From: Henricia sp. BOLD:AAB3569
Taxonomy: Eukaryota; Echinodermata; Asteroidea; Spinulosida; Echinasteridae
Reading direction: 5' to 3'
DNA length: 64,000 nt
NCBI GenBank assembly: GCA_037783545.1
Contig: JBBELK010000113.1
Coordinates: 62,001 to 126,000 of the forward strand
Below, in pieces: positions 48,186-60,600 of this stretch. The notes below the pieces were generated by a model, which did not search any database, was not told where the DNA came from, and was given only the letters and a program-made list of their open reading frames with translations. The number at the start of each line of letters is the position of its first letter. Position 1 is the first letter of the stretch. A program made the translations under genes and the position numbers.

Positions 48186-50295
48186 GTGTGTCCCAAATGC
48201 CGGCAAATTTGGAAATCAAGGAATTTTCCAACCAACTTCAAATTTTGCATGCTCCAAACTGTATATATTCCGCACTTGTCATGCAAAATTGACAGATTTT
48301 CGCTGGGAAATGACGGAGAAATTTCAGAGTTTAGGGAAAGCGGAGCTCGGCTACGTGGTTATTCCCCTAACCGTGGCTGTTGGTACACCCTGCGCGGCGC
48401 TGGTGTACATTTGTACGGCCGTTGACTCACCCCAAATTGTGACGGGAATTAGGTCAAAGTGTGTCCCAAATGCCGGCAAATTTGGAAATCAAGGAATTTT
48501 CCAACCAACTTCAAATTTTGCATGCTCCAAACTGTATATATTCCGCACTTGTCATGCAAAATTGACAGATTTTCGCTGGGAAATTACGGAGAAATTTCAG
48601 AGTTTAGGGAAAGCGGAGCTCGGCTACGTGGTTATTCCCCTAACCGTGGCTGTTGGTACACCCTGCGCGGCGCTGGTGTACATTTGTACGGCCGTTGACT
48701 CACCCCAGATTGTGACGGGAATTAGGGCAAAGTGTGTCCCAAATGCCGGCAAATTTGGAAATCAAGGAATTTTCCAACCAACTTCAAATTTTGCATGCTC
48801 CAAACTGTATATATTCCGCACTTGTCATGCAAAATTGACAGATTTTCGCTGGGAAATGACGGAGAAATTTCAGAGTTTAGGGAAAGCGGAGCTCGGCTAC
48901 GTGGTTATTCCCCTAACCGTGGCTGTTGGTACACCCTGCGCGGCGCTGGTGTACATTTGTACGGCCGTTGACTCACCCCAGATTGTGACGGGAATTAGGT
49001 CAAAGTGTGTCCCAAATGCCGGCAAATTTGGAAATCAAGGAATTTTTCAACCAACTTCAAATTTTGCATGCTCCAAACTGTATATATTCCGCACTTGTCA
49101 TGCAAAATTGACAGATTTTCGCTGGGAAATGACGGAGAAATTTCAGAGTTTAGGGAAAGCGGAGCTCGGCTACGTGGTTATTCCCCTAACCGTGGCTGTT
49201 GGTACACCCTGCGCGGCGCTGGTGTACATTTGTACGGCCGTTGACTCACCCCAGATTGTGACGGGAATTAGGGCAAAGTGTGTCCCAAATGCCGGCAAAT
49301 TTGGAAATCAAGGAATTTTCCAACCAACTTCAAATTTTGCATGCTCCAAACTGTATATATTCCGCACTTGTCATGCAAAATTGACAGATTTTCGCTGGGA
49401 AATGACGGAGAAATTTCAGAGTTTAGGGAAAGCGGAGCTCGGCTACGTGGTTATTCCCCTAACCGTGGCTGTTGGTACACCCTGCGCGGCGCTGGTGTAC
49501 ATTTGTACGGCCGTTGACTCACCCCAGATTGTGACGGGAATTAGGTCAAAGTGTGTCCCAAATGCCGGCAAATTTGGAAATCAAGGAATTTTCCAACCAA
49601 CTTCAAATTTTGCATGCTCCAAACTGTATATATTCCGCACTTGTCATGCAAAATTGACAGATTTTCGCTGGGAAATGACGGAGAAATTTTAGAGTTTAGG
49701 GAAAGCGGAGCTCGGCTACGTGGTTATTCCCCTAACCGTGGCTGTTGGTACACCCTGCGCGGCGCTGGTGTACATTTGTACGGCCGTTGACTCACCCCAG
49801 ATTGTGAAGGGAATTAGGTCAAAGTGTGTCCCAAATGCCGGCAAATTTGGAAATCAAGGAATTTTCCAACCAACTTCAAATTTTGCATGCTCCAAACTGT
49901 ATATATTCCGCACTTGTCATGCAAAATTGACAGATTTTCGCTGTTGGTACACCCTGCGCGGCGCTGGTGTACATTTGTACGGCCGTTGACTCACCCCAGA
50001 TTGTGACGGGAATTAGGTCAAAGTGTGTCCCAAATGCCGGCAAATTTGGAAATCAAGGAATTTTCCAACCAACTTCAAATTTTGCATGCTCCAAACTGTA
50101 TATATTCCGCACTTGTCATGCAAAATTGACAGATTTTCGCTGGGAAATGACGGAGAAATTTCAGAGTTTAGGGAAAGCGGAGCTCGGCTACGTGGTTATT
50201 CCCCTAACCTTGGCTGTTGGTACACCCTGCGCGGCGCTGGTGTACATTTGTACGGCCGTTGACTCACCCCAGATTGTGACGGGAATTAGGGCAAA
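48186..50295. repeat. 2110-bp octamer HOR, copy 2
   Basis: Direct copy of 46076-48185 at an offset of 2110 bp. Its last monomer (50023) has TTTCAGAG where copy 1 has TTTTAGAG, and CTAACCTTGGC near 50208. Confidence 0.92.
49824..50022. repeat. 199-bp monomer, second of four
   Basis: Identical junction ATTTTCGCTG-TTGGTACACC, again preceded by GTGAAGGGAATT and by a GAAATTTTAGAG monomer. Confidence 0.93.
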
Positions 50296-51314
50296 GTGTG
50301 TCCCAAATGCCGGCAAATTTGGAAATCAAGGAATTTTCCAACCAACTTCAAATTTTGCATGCTCCAAACTGTATATATTCCGCACTTGTCATGCAAAATT
50401 GACAGATTTTCGCTGGGAAATGACGGAGAAATTTCAGAGTTTAGGGAAAGCGGAGCTCGGCTACGTGGTTATTCCCCTAACCGTGGCTGTTGGTACACCC
50501 TGCGCGGCGCTGGTGTACATTTGTACGGCCGTTGACTCACCCAGATTGTGACGGGAATTAGGTCAAAGTGTGTCCCAAATGCCGGCAAATTTGGAAATCA
50601 AGGAATTTTCCAACCAACTTCAAATTTTGCATGCTCCAAACTGTATATATTCCGCACTTGTCATGCAAAATTGACAGATTTTCGCTGGGAAATGACGGAG
50701 AAATTTTAGAGTTTAGGGAAAGCGGAGCTCGGCTACGTGGTTATTCCCCTAACCGTGGCTGTTGGTACACCCTGCGCGGCGCTGGTGTACATTTGTACGG
50801 CCGTTGACTCACCCCAGATTGTGAAGGGAATTAGGTCAAAGTGTGTCCCAAATGCCGGCAAATTTGGAAATCAAGGAATTTTCCAACCAACTTCAAATTT
50901 TGCATGCTCCAAACTGTATATATTCCGCACTTGTCATGCAAAATTGACAGATTTTCGCTGTTGGTACACCCTGCGCGGCGCTGGTGTACATTTGTACGGC
51001 CGTTGACTCACCCCAGATTGTGACGGGAATTAGGTCAAAGTGTGTCCCAAATGCCGGCAAATTTGGAAATCAAGGAATTTTCCAACCAACTTCAAATTTT
51101 GCATGCTCCAAACTGTATATATTCCGCACTTGTCATGCAAAATTGACAGATTTTCGCTGGGAAATGACGGAGAAATTTCAGAGTTTAGGGAAAGCGGAGC
51201 TCGGCTACGTGGTTATTCCCCTAACCGTGGCTGTTGGTACACCCTGCGCGGCGCTGGTGTACATTTGTACGGCCGTTGACTCACCCCAGATTGTGACGGG
51301 AATTATAGGTCAAA
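50296..51314. repeat. Partial third copy of the 2110-bp HOR
   Basis: Only the last four positions of the octamer are present: a 272-bp monomer preceded by GGGCAAAG (one C missing, GACTCACCCAG near 50536), the GAAATTTTAGAG monomer 50568, the 199-bp monomer 50841-51039 and a 275-bp monomer 51040-51314 with two extra bases (GGGAATTATAGGTC). Confidence 0.88.
50841..51039. repeat. 199-bp monomer, third of four
   Basis: Same 74-bp deletion with GTGAAGGGAATT upstream. It lies 1017 bp after the second copy. Confidence 0.93.
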
Positions 51315-52605
51315 GTGTGTCCCAAATGCCGGCAAATTTGGAAATCAAGGAATTTTCCAACCAACTTCAAATTTTGCATGCTCCAAACTGTATATATTCC
51401 GCACTTGACATGCAAAATTGACAGATTTTCGCTGGGAAATGACGGAGAAATTTCAGAGTTTAGGGAAAGCGGAGCTCGGCTACGTGGTTATTCCCCTAAC
51501 CGTGGCTGTTGGTACACCCTGCGCGGCGCTGGTGTACATTTGTACGGCCGTTGACTCACCCCAGATTGTGACGGGAATTAGGTCAAAGTGTGTCCCAAAT
51601 GCCGGCAAATTTGGAAATCAAGGAATTTTCCAACCAACTTTAAATTTTGCATGCTCCAAACTGTATATATTCCGCACTTGTCATGCAAAATTGACAGATT
51701 TTCGCTGGGAAATGACGGAGAAATTTCAGAGTTTAGGGAAAGCGGAGCTCGGCTACGTGGTTATTCCCCTAACCGTGGCTGTTGGTACACCCTGCGCGGC
51801 GCTGGTGTACATTTGTACGGCCGTTGACTCACCCCAGATTGTGACGGGAATTAGGTCAAAGTGTGTCCCAAATGCCGGCAAATTTGGAAATCAAGGAATT
51901 TTCAAACCAACTTCAAATTTTGCATGCTCCAAACTGTATATATTCCGCACTTGTCATGCAAAATTGACAGATTTTCGCTGGGAAATGACGGATAAATTTC
52001 AGAGTTTAGGGAAAGCGGAGCTCGGCTACGTGGTTATTCCCCTAACCGTGGCTGTTGGTACACCCTGCGCGGCGCTGGTGTACATTTGTACGGCCGTTGA
52101 CTCACCCCAGATTGTGACGGGAATTAGGTCAAAGTGTGTCCCAAATGCCGGCAAATTTGGAAATCAAGGAATTTTCCAACCAACTTCAAATTTTGCATGC
52201 TCCAAACTGTATATATTCCGCACTTGTCATGCAAAATTGACAGATTTTCGCTGGGAAATGACGGAGAAATTTTAGAGTTTAGGGAAAGCGGAGCTCGGCT
52301 ACGTGGTTATTCCCCTAACCGTGGCTGTTGGTACACCCTGCGCGGCGCTGGTGTACATTTGTACGGCCGTTGACTCACCCCAGATTGTGACGGGAATTAG
52401 GTCAAAGTGTGTCCCAAATGCCGGCAAATTTGGAAATCAAGGAATTTTCCAACCAACTTCAAATTTTGCATGCTCCAAACTGTATATATTCCGCACTTGT
52501 CATGCAAAATTGACAGATTTTCGCTGTTGGTACACCCTGCGCGGCGCTTGTGTACATTTGTACGGCCGTTGACTCACCCCAGATTGTGACGGGAATTAGG
52601 TCAAA
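51315..52605. repeat. Family-2 segment ending in a 199-bp monomer
   Basis: Monomers 51315 (CTTGACATGC), 51588 (CTTTAAATTTT), 51861 (TTCAAACC, GACGGATAAATTT), 52134 (GAAATTTTAGAG) and the fourth 199-bp monomer 52407-52605. The last has GTGACGGG, not GTGAAGGG, upstream and GGCGCTTGTGTAC. Confidence 0.88.
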
Positions 52606-55600
52606 GTGTGTCCCAAATGCCGGCAAATTTGGAAATCAAGGAATTTTTCAACCAACTTCAAATTTTGCATGCTCCAAACTGTATATATTCCGCACTTGTC
52701 ATGCAAAATTGACAGATTTTCGCTGGGAAATGACGGAGAAATTTCAGAGTTTAGGGAAAGCGGAGCTCGGCTACGTGGTTATTCCCCTAACCGTGGCTGT
52801 TGGTACACCCTGCGCGGCGCTGGTGTACATTTGTACGGCCGTTGACTCACCCCAGATTGTGACGGGAATTAGGTCAAAGTGTGTCCCAAATGCCGGCAAA
52901 TTTGGAAATCAAGGAATTTTCCAACCAACTTCAAATTTTGCATGCTCCAAACTGTATATATTCCGCATTTGTCATGCAAAATTGACAGATTTTCGCTGGG
53001 AAATGACGGAGAAATTTCAGAGTTTAGGGAAAGCGGAGCTCGGCTACGTGGTTATTCCCCTAACCGTGGCTGTTGGTACACCCTGCGCGGCGCTGGTGTA
53101 CATTTGTACGGCCGTTGACTCACCCCAGATTGTGACGGGAATTAGGTCAAAGTGTGTCCCAAATGCCGGCAAATTTGGAAATCAAGGAATTTTCCAACCA
53201 ACTTCAAATTTTGCATGCTCCAAACTGTATATATTCCGCACTTGTCATGGAAAATTGACAGATTTTCGCTGGGAAATGACGGATAAATTTCAGAGTTTAG
53301 GGAAAGCGGAGCTCGGCTACGTGGTTATTCCCCTAACCGTGGCTGTTGGTACACCCTGCGCGGCGCTGGTGTACATTTGTACGGCCGTTGACTCACCCCA
53401 GATTGTGACGGGAATTAGGTCAAAGTGTGTCCCAAATGCCGGCAAATTTGGAAATCAAGGAATTTTCCAACCAACTTCAAATTTTGCATGCTCCAAACTG
53501 TATATATTCCGCACTTGTCATGCAAAATTGACAGATTTTCGCTGGGAAATGACGGAGAAATTTCAGAGTTTAGGGAAAGCGGAGCTCGGCTACGTGGTTA
53601 TTCCCCTAACCGTGGCTGTTGGTACACCCTGCGCGGCGCTGGTGTACATTTGTACGGCCGTTGACTCACCCCAGATTGTGACGGTAATTAGGTCAAAGTG
53701 TGTCCCAAATGCCGGCAAATTTGGAAATCAAGGAATTTTCCAACCAACTTCAAATTTTGCATGCTCCAAACTGTATATATTCCGCACTTGTCATGCAAAA
53801 TTGACAGATTTTCGCTGGGAAATGACGGAGAAATTTCAGAGTTTAGGGAAAGCGGAGCTCGGCTACGTGGTTATTCCCCTAACCGTGGCTGTTGGTACAC
53901 CCTGCGCGGCGCTGGTGTACATTTGTACGGCCGTTGACTCACCCCAGATTGTGACGGGAATTAGGTCAAAGTGTGTCCCAAATGCCGGCAAATTTGGAAA
54001 TCAAGGAATTTTCCAACCAACTTCAAATTTTGCATGCTCCAAACTGTATATATTCCGCACTTGTCATGCAAAATTGACAGATTTTCGCTGGGAAATGACG
54101 GAGAAATTTCAGAGTTTAGGGAAAGCGGAGCTCGGCTACGTGGTTATTCCCCTAACCGTGGCTGTTGGTACACCCTGCGCGGCGCTGGTGTACATTTGTA
54201 CGGCCGTTGACTCACCCCAGATTGTGACGGGAATTAGGTCAAAGTGTGTCCCAAATGCCGGCAAATTTGGAAATCAAGGAATTTTCCAACCAACTTCAAA
54301 TTTTGCATGCTCCAAACTGTATATATTCCGCAATTGTCATGCAAAATTGACAGATTTTCGCTTGGAAATGACGGAGAAATTTCAGAGTTTAGGGAAAGCG
54401 GAGCTCGGCTACGTGGTTATTCCCCTAACCATGGCTGTTGGTACACCCTGCGCGGCGCTGGTGTACATTTGTACGGCCGTTGACTCACCCCAGATTGTGA
54501 CGGAAATTAGGTCAAAGTGTGTCCCAAATGCCGGCAAATTTGGAAATAAAGGAATTTTCCAACCAACTTCAAATTTTGCATGCTCCAAACTGTATATATT
54601 CCGCACTTGTCATGCAAAATTGACAGATTTTCGCTGGGAAATGACGGAGAAATTTCAGAGTTTAGGGAAAGCGGAGCTCGGCTACGTGGTTATTCCCCTA
54701 ACCGTGGCTGTTGGTACACCCTGCGCGGCGCTGGTGTACATTTGTACGGCCGTTGACTCACCCCAGATTGTGACGGGAATTAGGTCAAAGTGTGTCCCAA
54801 ATGCCGGCAAATTTGGAAATCAAGGAATTTTCCAACCAACTTCAAATTTTGCATGCTCCAAACTGTATATATTCCGCATTTGTCATGCAAAATTGACAGA
54901 TTTTCGCTGGGAAATGACGGAGAAATTTCAGAGTTTAGGGAAAGCGGAGCTCGGCTACGTGGTTATTCCCCTAACCGTGGCTGTTGGTACACCCTGCGCG
55001 GCGCTGGTGTACATTTGTACGGCCGTTGACTCACCCCAGATTGTGACGGGAATTAGGTCAAAGTGTGTCCCAAATGCCGGCAAATTTGGAAATCAAGGAA
55101 TTTTCCAACCAACTTCAAATTTTGCATGCTCCAAACTGTATATATTCCGCACTTGTCATGGAAAATTGAGAGATTTTCGCTGGGAAATGACGGATAAATT
55201 TCAGAGTTTAGGGAAAGCGGAGCTCGGCTACGTGGTTATTCCCCTAACCGTGGCTGTTGGTACACCTGCGCGGCGCTGGTGTACATTTGTACGGCCGTTG
55301 ACTCACCCCAGATTGTGACGGGAATTAGGTCAAAGTGTGTCCCAAATGCCGGCAAATTTGGAAATCAAGGAATTTTCCAACCAACTTCAAATTTTGCATG
55401 CTCCAAACTGTATATATTCCGCACTTGTCATGCAAAATTGACAGATTTTCGCTGGGAAATGACGGAGAAATTTCAGAGTTTAGGGAAAGCGGAGCTCGGC
55501 TACGTGGTTATTCCCCTAACCGTGGCTGTTGGTACACCCTGCGCGGCGCTGGTGTACATTTGTACGGCCGTTGACTCACCCCAGATTGTGACGGGAATTA

Positions 55601-57660
55601 GGTCAAAGTGTGTCCCAAATGCCGGCAAATTTGGAAATCAAGGAATTTTCCAACCAACTTCAAATTTTGCATGCTCCAAACTGTATATATTCCGCACTTG
55701 TCATGCAAAATTGACAGATTTTCGCTGGGAAATGACGGAGAAATTTCAGAGTTTAGGGAAAGCGGAGCTCGGCTACGTGGTTATTCCCCTAACCGTGGCT
55801 GTTGGTACACCCTGCGCGGCGCTGGTGTACATTTGTACGGCCGTTGACTCACCCCAGATTGTGACGGTAATTAGGTCAAAGTGTGTCCCAAATGCCGGCA
55901 AATTTGGAAATCAAGGAATTTTCCAACCAACTTCAAATTTTGCATGCTCCAAACTGTATATATTCCGCACTTGTCATGCAAAATTGACAGATTTTCGCTG
56001 GGAAATGACGGAGAAATTTCAGAGTTTAGGGAAAGCGGAGCTCGGCTACGTGGTTATTCCCCTAACCGTGGCTGTTGGTACACCCTGCGCGGCGCTGGTG
56101 TACATTTGTACGGCCGTTGACTCACCCCAGATTGTGACGGGAATTAGGTCAAAGTGTGTCCCAAATGCCGGCAAATTTGGAAATCAAGGAATTTTCCAAC
56201 CAACTTCAAATTTTGCATGCTCCAAACTGTATATATTCCGCACTTGTCATGCAAAATTGACAGATTTTCGCTGGGAAATGACGGAGAAATTTCAGAGTTT
56301 AGGGAAAGCGGAGCTCGGCGACGTGGTTATTCCCCTAACCGTGGCTGTTGGTACACCCTGCGCGGCGCTGGTGTACATTTGTACGGCCGTTGACTCACCC
56401 CAGATTGTGACGGGAATTAGGTCAAAGTGTGTCCCAAATGCCGGCAAATTTGGAAATCAAGGAATTTTCCAACCAACTTCAAATTTTGCATGCTCCAAAC
56501 TGTATATATTCCGCATTTGTCATGCAAAATTGACAGATTTTCGCTGGGAAATGACGGAGAAATTTCAGAGTTTAGGGAAAGCGGAGCTCGGCTACGTGGT
56601 TATTCCCCTAACCGTGGCTGTTGGTACACCCTGCGCGGCGCTGGTGTACATTTGTACGGCCGTTGACTCACCCCAGATTGTGACGGGAATTAGGTCAAAG
56701 TGTGTCCCAAATGCCGGCATATTTGGAAATCAAGGAATTTTCCAACCAACTTCAAATTTTGCATGCTCCAAACTGTATATATTCCGCACTTGTCATGGAA
56801 AATTGAGAGATTTTCGCTGGGAAATGACGGATAAATTTCAGAGTTTAGGGAAAGCGGAGCTCGGCTACGTGGTTATTCCCCTAACCGTGGCTGTTGGTAC
56901 ACCCTGCGCGGCGCTGGTGTACATTTGTACGGCCGTTGACTTACCCCAGATTGTGACGGGAATTAGGTCAAAGTGTGTCCCAAATGCCGGCAAATTTGGA
57001 AATCAAGGAATTTTCCAACCAACTTCAAATTTTGCATGCTCCAAACTGTATATATTTCGCACTTGTCATGCAAAAGTGACAGATTTTCGCTGGGAAATGA
57101 CGGAGAAATTTCAGAGTTTAGGGAAAGCGGAGCTCGGCTACGTGGTTATTCCCCTAACCGTGGCTGTTGGTACACCCTGCGCGGCGCTGGTGTACATTTG
57201 TACGGCCGTTGACTCACCCCAGATTGTGACGGGAATTAGGTCAAAGTGTGTCTCAAATGCCGGCAAATTTGGAAATCAAGGAATTTTCCAACCAACTTCA
57301 AATTTTGCATGCTCCAAACTGTATATATTCCGCACTTGTCATGCAAAATTGACAGATTTTCGCTGGGAAATGACGGAGAAATTTCAGAGTTTAGGGAAAG
57401 CGGAGCTCGGCTACGTGGTTATTTCCCTAACCGTGGCTGTTGGTACACCCTGCGCGGCGCTGGTGTACATTTGTACGGCCGTTGACTCACCCCAGATTGT
57501 GACGGGAATTAGGTCAAAGTGTGTCCCAAATGCCGGCAAATTTGGAAATCAAGGAATTTTCCAACCAACTTCAAATTTTGCATGCTCCAAACTGTATATA
57601 TTCCGCACTTGTCATGCAAAATTGACAGATTTTCGCTGGGAAATGACGGAGAAATTTTAG
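52550..57660 (+). other. Overlapping 922- and 793-codon open frames, not genes
   Basis: The satellite's open frame runs 52550-55318, shifts where one C is missing (TACACCTGCG near 55264), and continues 55279-57660 to a TAG in GAAATTTTAGAG. The frame is a property of the monomer. A missing C and private stops break it, with no sign of compensation. Confidence 0.8.
52606..57245. repeat. Family-2 HOR marked by GCATTTGTC / CATGGAAAATTG pairs
   Basis: Seventeen monomers. A pair, GCATTTGTC then CATGGAAAATTG with GACGGATAAATTT, occurs at 52879/53152, 54790/55063 and 56427/56700 (spacing 1911 and 1637 bp). The later two copies also have AATTGAGAGATT. GTGACGGTAATT precedes 53698 and 55881. Monomer 54244 carries several private changes (CGCAATTGTC, CGCTTGGAAATG, AACCATGGC), and 55063 is 272 bp. 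Confidence 0.87.
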
Positions 57661-60600
57661 AGTTTAGGGAAAGCGGAGCTCGGCTACATGGTTATTCCCC
57701 TAACCGTGGCCGTTGGTACACCCTGAGCGGCGCTGGTGTACATTTGTACGGCCGTTGACTCACCCCAGATTGTGACGGGAATTAGGTCAAAGTGTGTCCC
57801 AAATGCCGGCAAATTTGGAAATCAAGGAATTTTCCAACCAACTTCAAATTTTGCATGCTCCAAACTGTATATATTCCGCACTTGTCATGCAAAATTGACA
57901 GATTTTCGCTGGGAAATGACGGAGAAATTTCAGAGTTTAGGGAAAGCGGAGCTCGGCTACGTGGTTATTCCCCTAACCGTGGCCGTTGGTACACCCTGCG
58001 CGGCGCTGGTGTACATTTGTACGGCCGTTGACTCACCCCAGATTGTGACGGGAATTAGGTCAAAGTGTGTCCCAAATGCCGGCAAATTTGGAAATCAAGG
58101 AATTTTCCAACCAACTTCAAATTTTGCATGCTCCAAACTGTATATATTCCGCACTTGTCATGCAAAATTGACAGATATTCGCTGGGAAATGACGGAGAAA
58201 TTTCAGAGTTTAGGGAAAGCGGAGCTCGGCTACGTGGTTATTCCCGTAACCGTGGCTGTTGGTACACCCTGCGCGGCGCTGGTGTACATTTGTACGGCCG
58301 TTGACTCACCCCAGATTGTGACGGGAATTAGGTCAAAGTGTGTCCCAAATGCCGGCAAATTTGGAAATCAAGGAATTTTCCAACCAACTTCAAATTTTGC
58401 ATGCTCCAAACTGTATATATTCCGCACTTGTCATGCAAAATTGACAGATTTTCGCTGGGAAATGAGGGAGAAATTTCAGAGTTTAGGGAAAGCGGAGCTC
58501 GGCTACGTGGTTATTCCCCTAACCGTGGCTGTTGGTACACCCTGCGCGGCGCTGGTGTACATTTGTACGGCCGTTGACTCACCCCAGATTGTGACGGGAA
58601 TTAGGTCAAAGTGTGTCCCAAATGCCGGCAAATTTGGAAATCAAGGAATTTTCCAACCAACTTCAAATTTTGCATGCTCCAAACTGTATATATTCCGCAC
58701 TTGTCATGCAAAATTGACAGATTTTCGCTGGGAAATGACGGAGAAATTTCAGAGTTTAGGGAAAGCGGAGCTCGGCTACGTGGTTATTCCCCTAACCGTG
58801 GCCGTTGGTACACCCTGCGCGGCGCTGGTGTACATTTGTACGGCCGTTGACTCACCCCAGATTGTGACGGGAATTAGGTCAAAGTGTGTCCCAAATGCCG
58901 GCAAATTTGGAAATCAAGGAATTTTCCAACCAACTTCAAATTTTGCATGCTCCAAACTGTATATATTCCGCACTTGTCATGCAAAATTGACAGATTTTCG
59001 CTGGGAAATGACGGAGAAATTTCAGAGTTTAGGGAAAGCGGAGCTCGGCTACGTGGTTATTCCCCTAACCGTGGCTGTTGGTACACCCTGCGCAGCGCTG
59101 GTGTACATTTGTACGGCCGTTGACTCACCCCAGATTGTGACGGGAATTAGGTCAAAGTGTGTCCCAAATGCCGGCAAATTTGGAAATCAAGGAATTTTCC
59201 AACCAACTTCAAATTTTGCATGCTCCAAACTGTATATATTCCGCACTTGTCATGCAAAATTGACAGATTTTTGCTGGGAAATGACGGAGAAATTTCAGAG
59301 TTTAGGGAAAGCGGAGCTCGGCTACGTGGTTATTCCCCTAACCGTGGCTGTTGGTACACCCTGCGCGGCGCTGGTGTACATTTGTACGGCCGTTGACTCA
59401 CCCCAGATTGTGACGGGAATTAGGTCAAAGTGTGTCCCAAATGCCGGAAAATTTGGAAATCAAGGAATTTTCCAACCAACTTCAAATTTTGCATGCTCCA
59501 AACTGTATATATTCCGCACTTGTCATGCAAAATTGACAGATTTTCGCTGGGAAATGACGGAGAAATTTCAGAGTTTAGGGAAAGCGGAGCTCGGCTACGT
59601 GGTTATTCCCCTAACCGTGGCTGTTGGTACACCCTGCGCGGCGCTGGTGTACATTTGTACGGCCGTTGACTCACCCCAGATTGTGACGGGAATTAGGTCA
59701 AAGTGTGTCCCAAATGCCGGCAAATTTGGAAATCAAGGAATTTTCCAACCAACTTCAAATTTTGCATGCTCCAAACTGTATATATTCCGCACTTGTCATG
59801 CAAAATTGAAAGATTTTCGCTGGGAAATGACGGAGAAATTTCAGAGTTTAGGGAAAGCGGAGCTCGGCTACGTGGTTATTCCCCTAACCGTGGCTGTTGG
59901 TACACCCTGCGCGGCGCTGGTGTACATTTGTACGGCCGTTGACTCACCCCAGATTGTGACGGGAATTAGGTCAAAGTATGTCCCAAATGCCGGCAAATTT
60001 GGAAATCAAGGAATTTTCCAACCAACTTCAAATTTTGCATGCTCCAAACTGTATATATTTCGCACTTGTCATGCAAAATTGACAGATTTTCGCTGGGAAA
60101 TGACGGAGAAATTTCAGAGTTTAGGGAAAGCGGAGCTCGGCTACGTGGTTATTCCCCTAACCGTGGCTGTTGGTACACCCTGCGCGGCGCTGGTGTACAT
60201 TTGTACGGCCGTTGACTCACCCCAGATTGTGACGGGAATTAGGTCAAAGTGTGTCCCAAATGCCGGCAAATTTGGAAATCAAGGAATTTTCCAACCAACT
60301 TCAAATTTTGCATGCTCCAAACTGTATATATTCCGCACTTGTCATGCAAAATTGACAGATTTTCGCTGGGAAATGACGGAGAAATTTCAGAGTTTAGGGA
60401 AAGCGGAGCTCGGCTACGTGGTTATTCCCCTAACCGTGGCTGTTGGTACACCCTGCGCGGCGCTGGTGTACATTTGTACGGCCGTTGACTCACCCCAGAT
60501 TGTGACGGGAATTAGGTCAAAGTGTGTCCCAAATGCCGGCAAATTTGGAAATCAAGGAATTTTCCAACCAACTTCAAATTTTGCATGCTCCAAACTGTAT

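Noticed and set aside
54409-54606. 65-codon minus-strand ORF
   Set aside because: It appears only because of one C-to-A change creating ATGG/CCAT near 54430. It is the reverse of the satellite and has no support.
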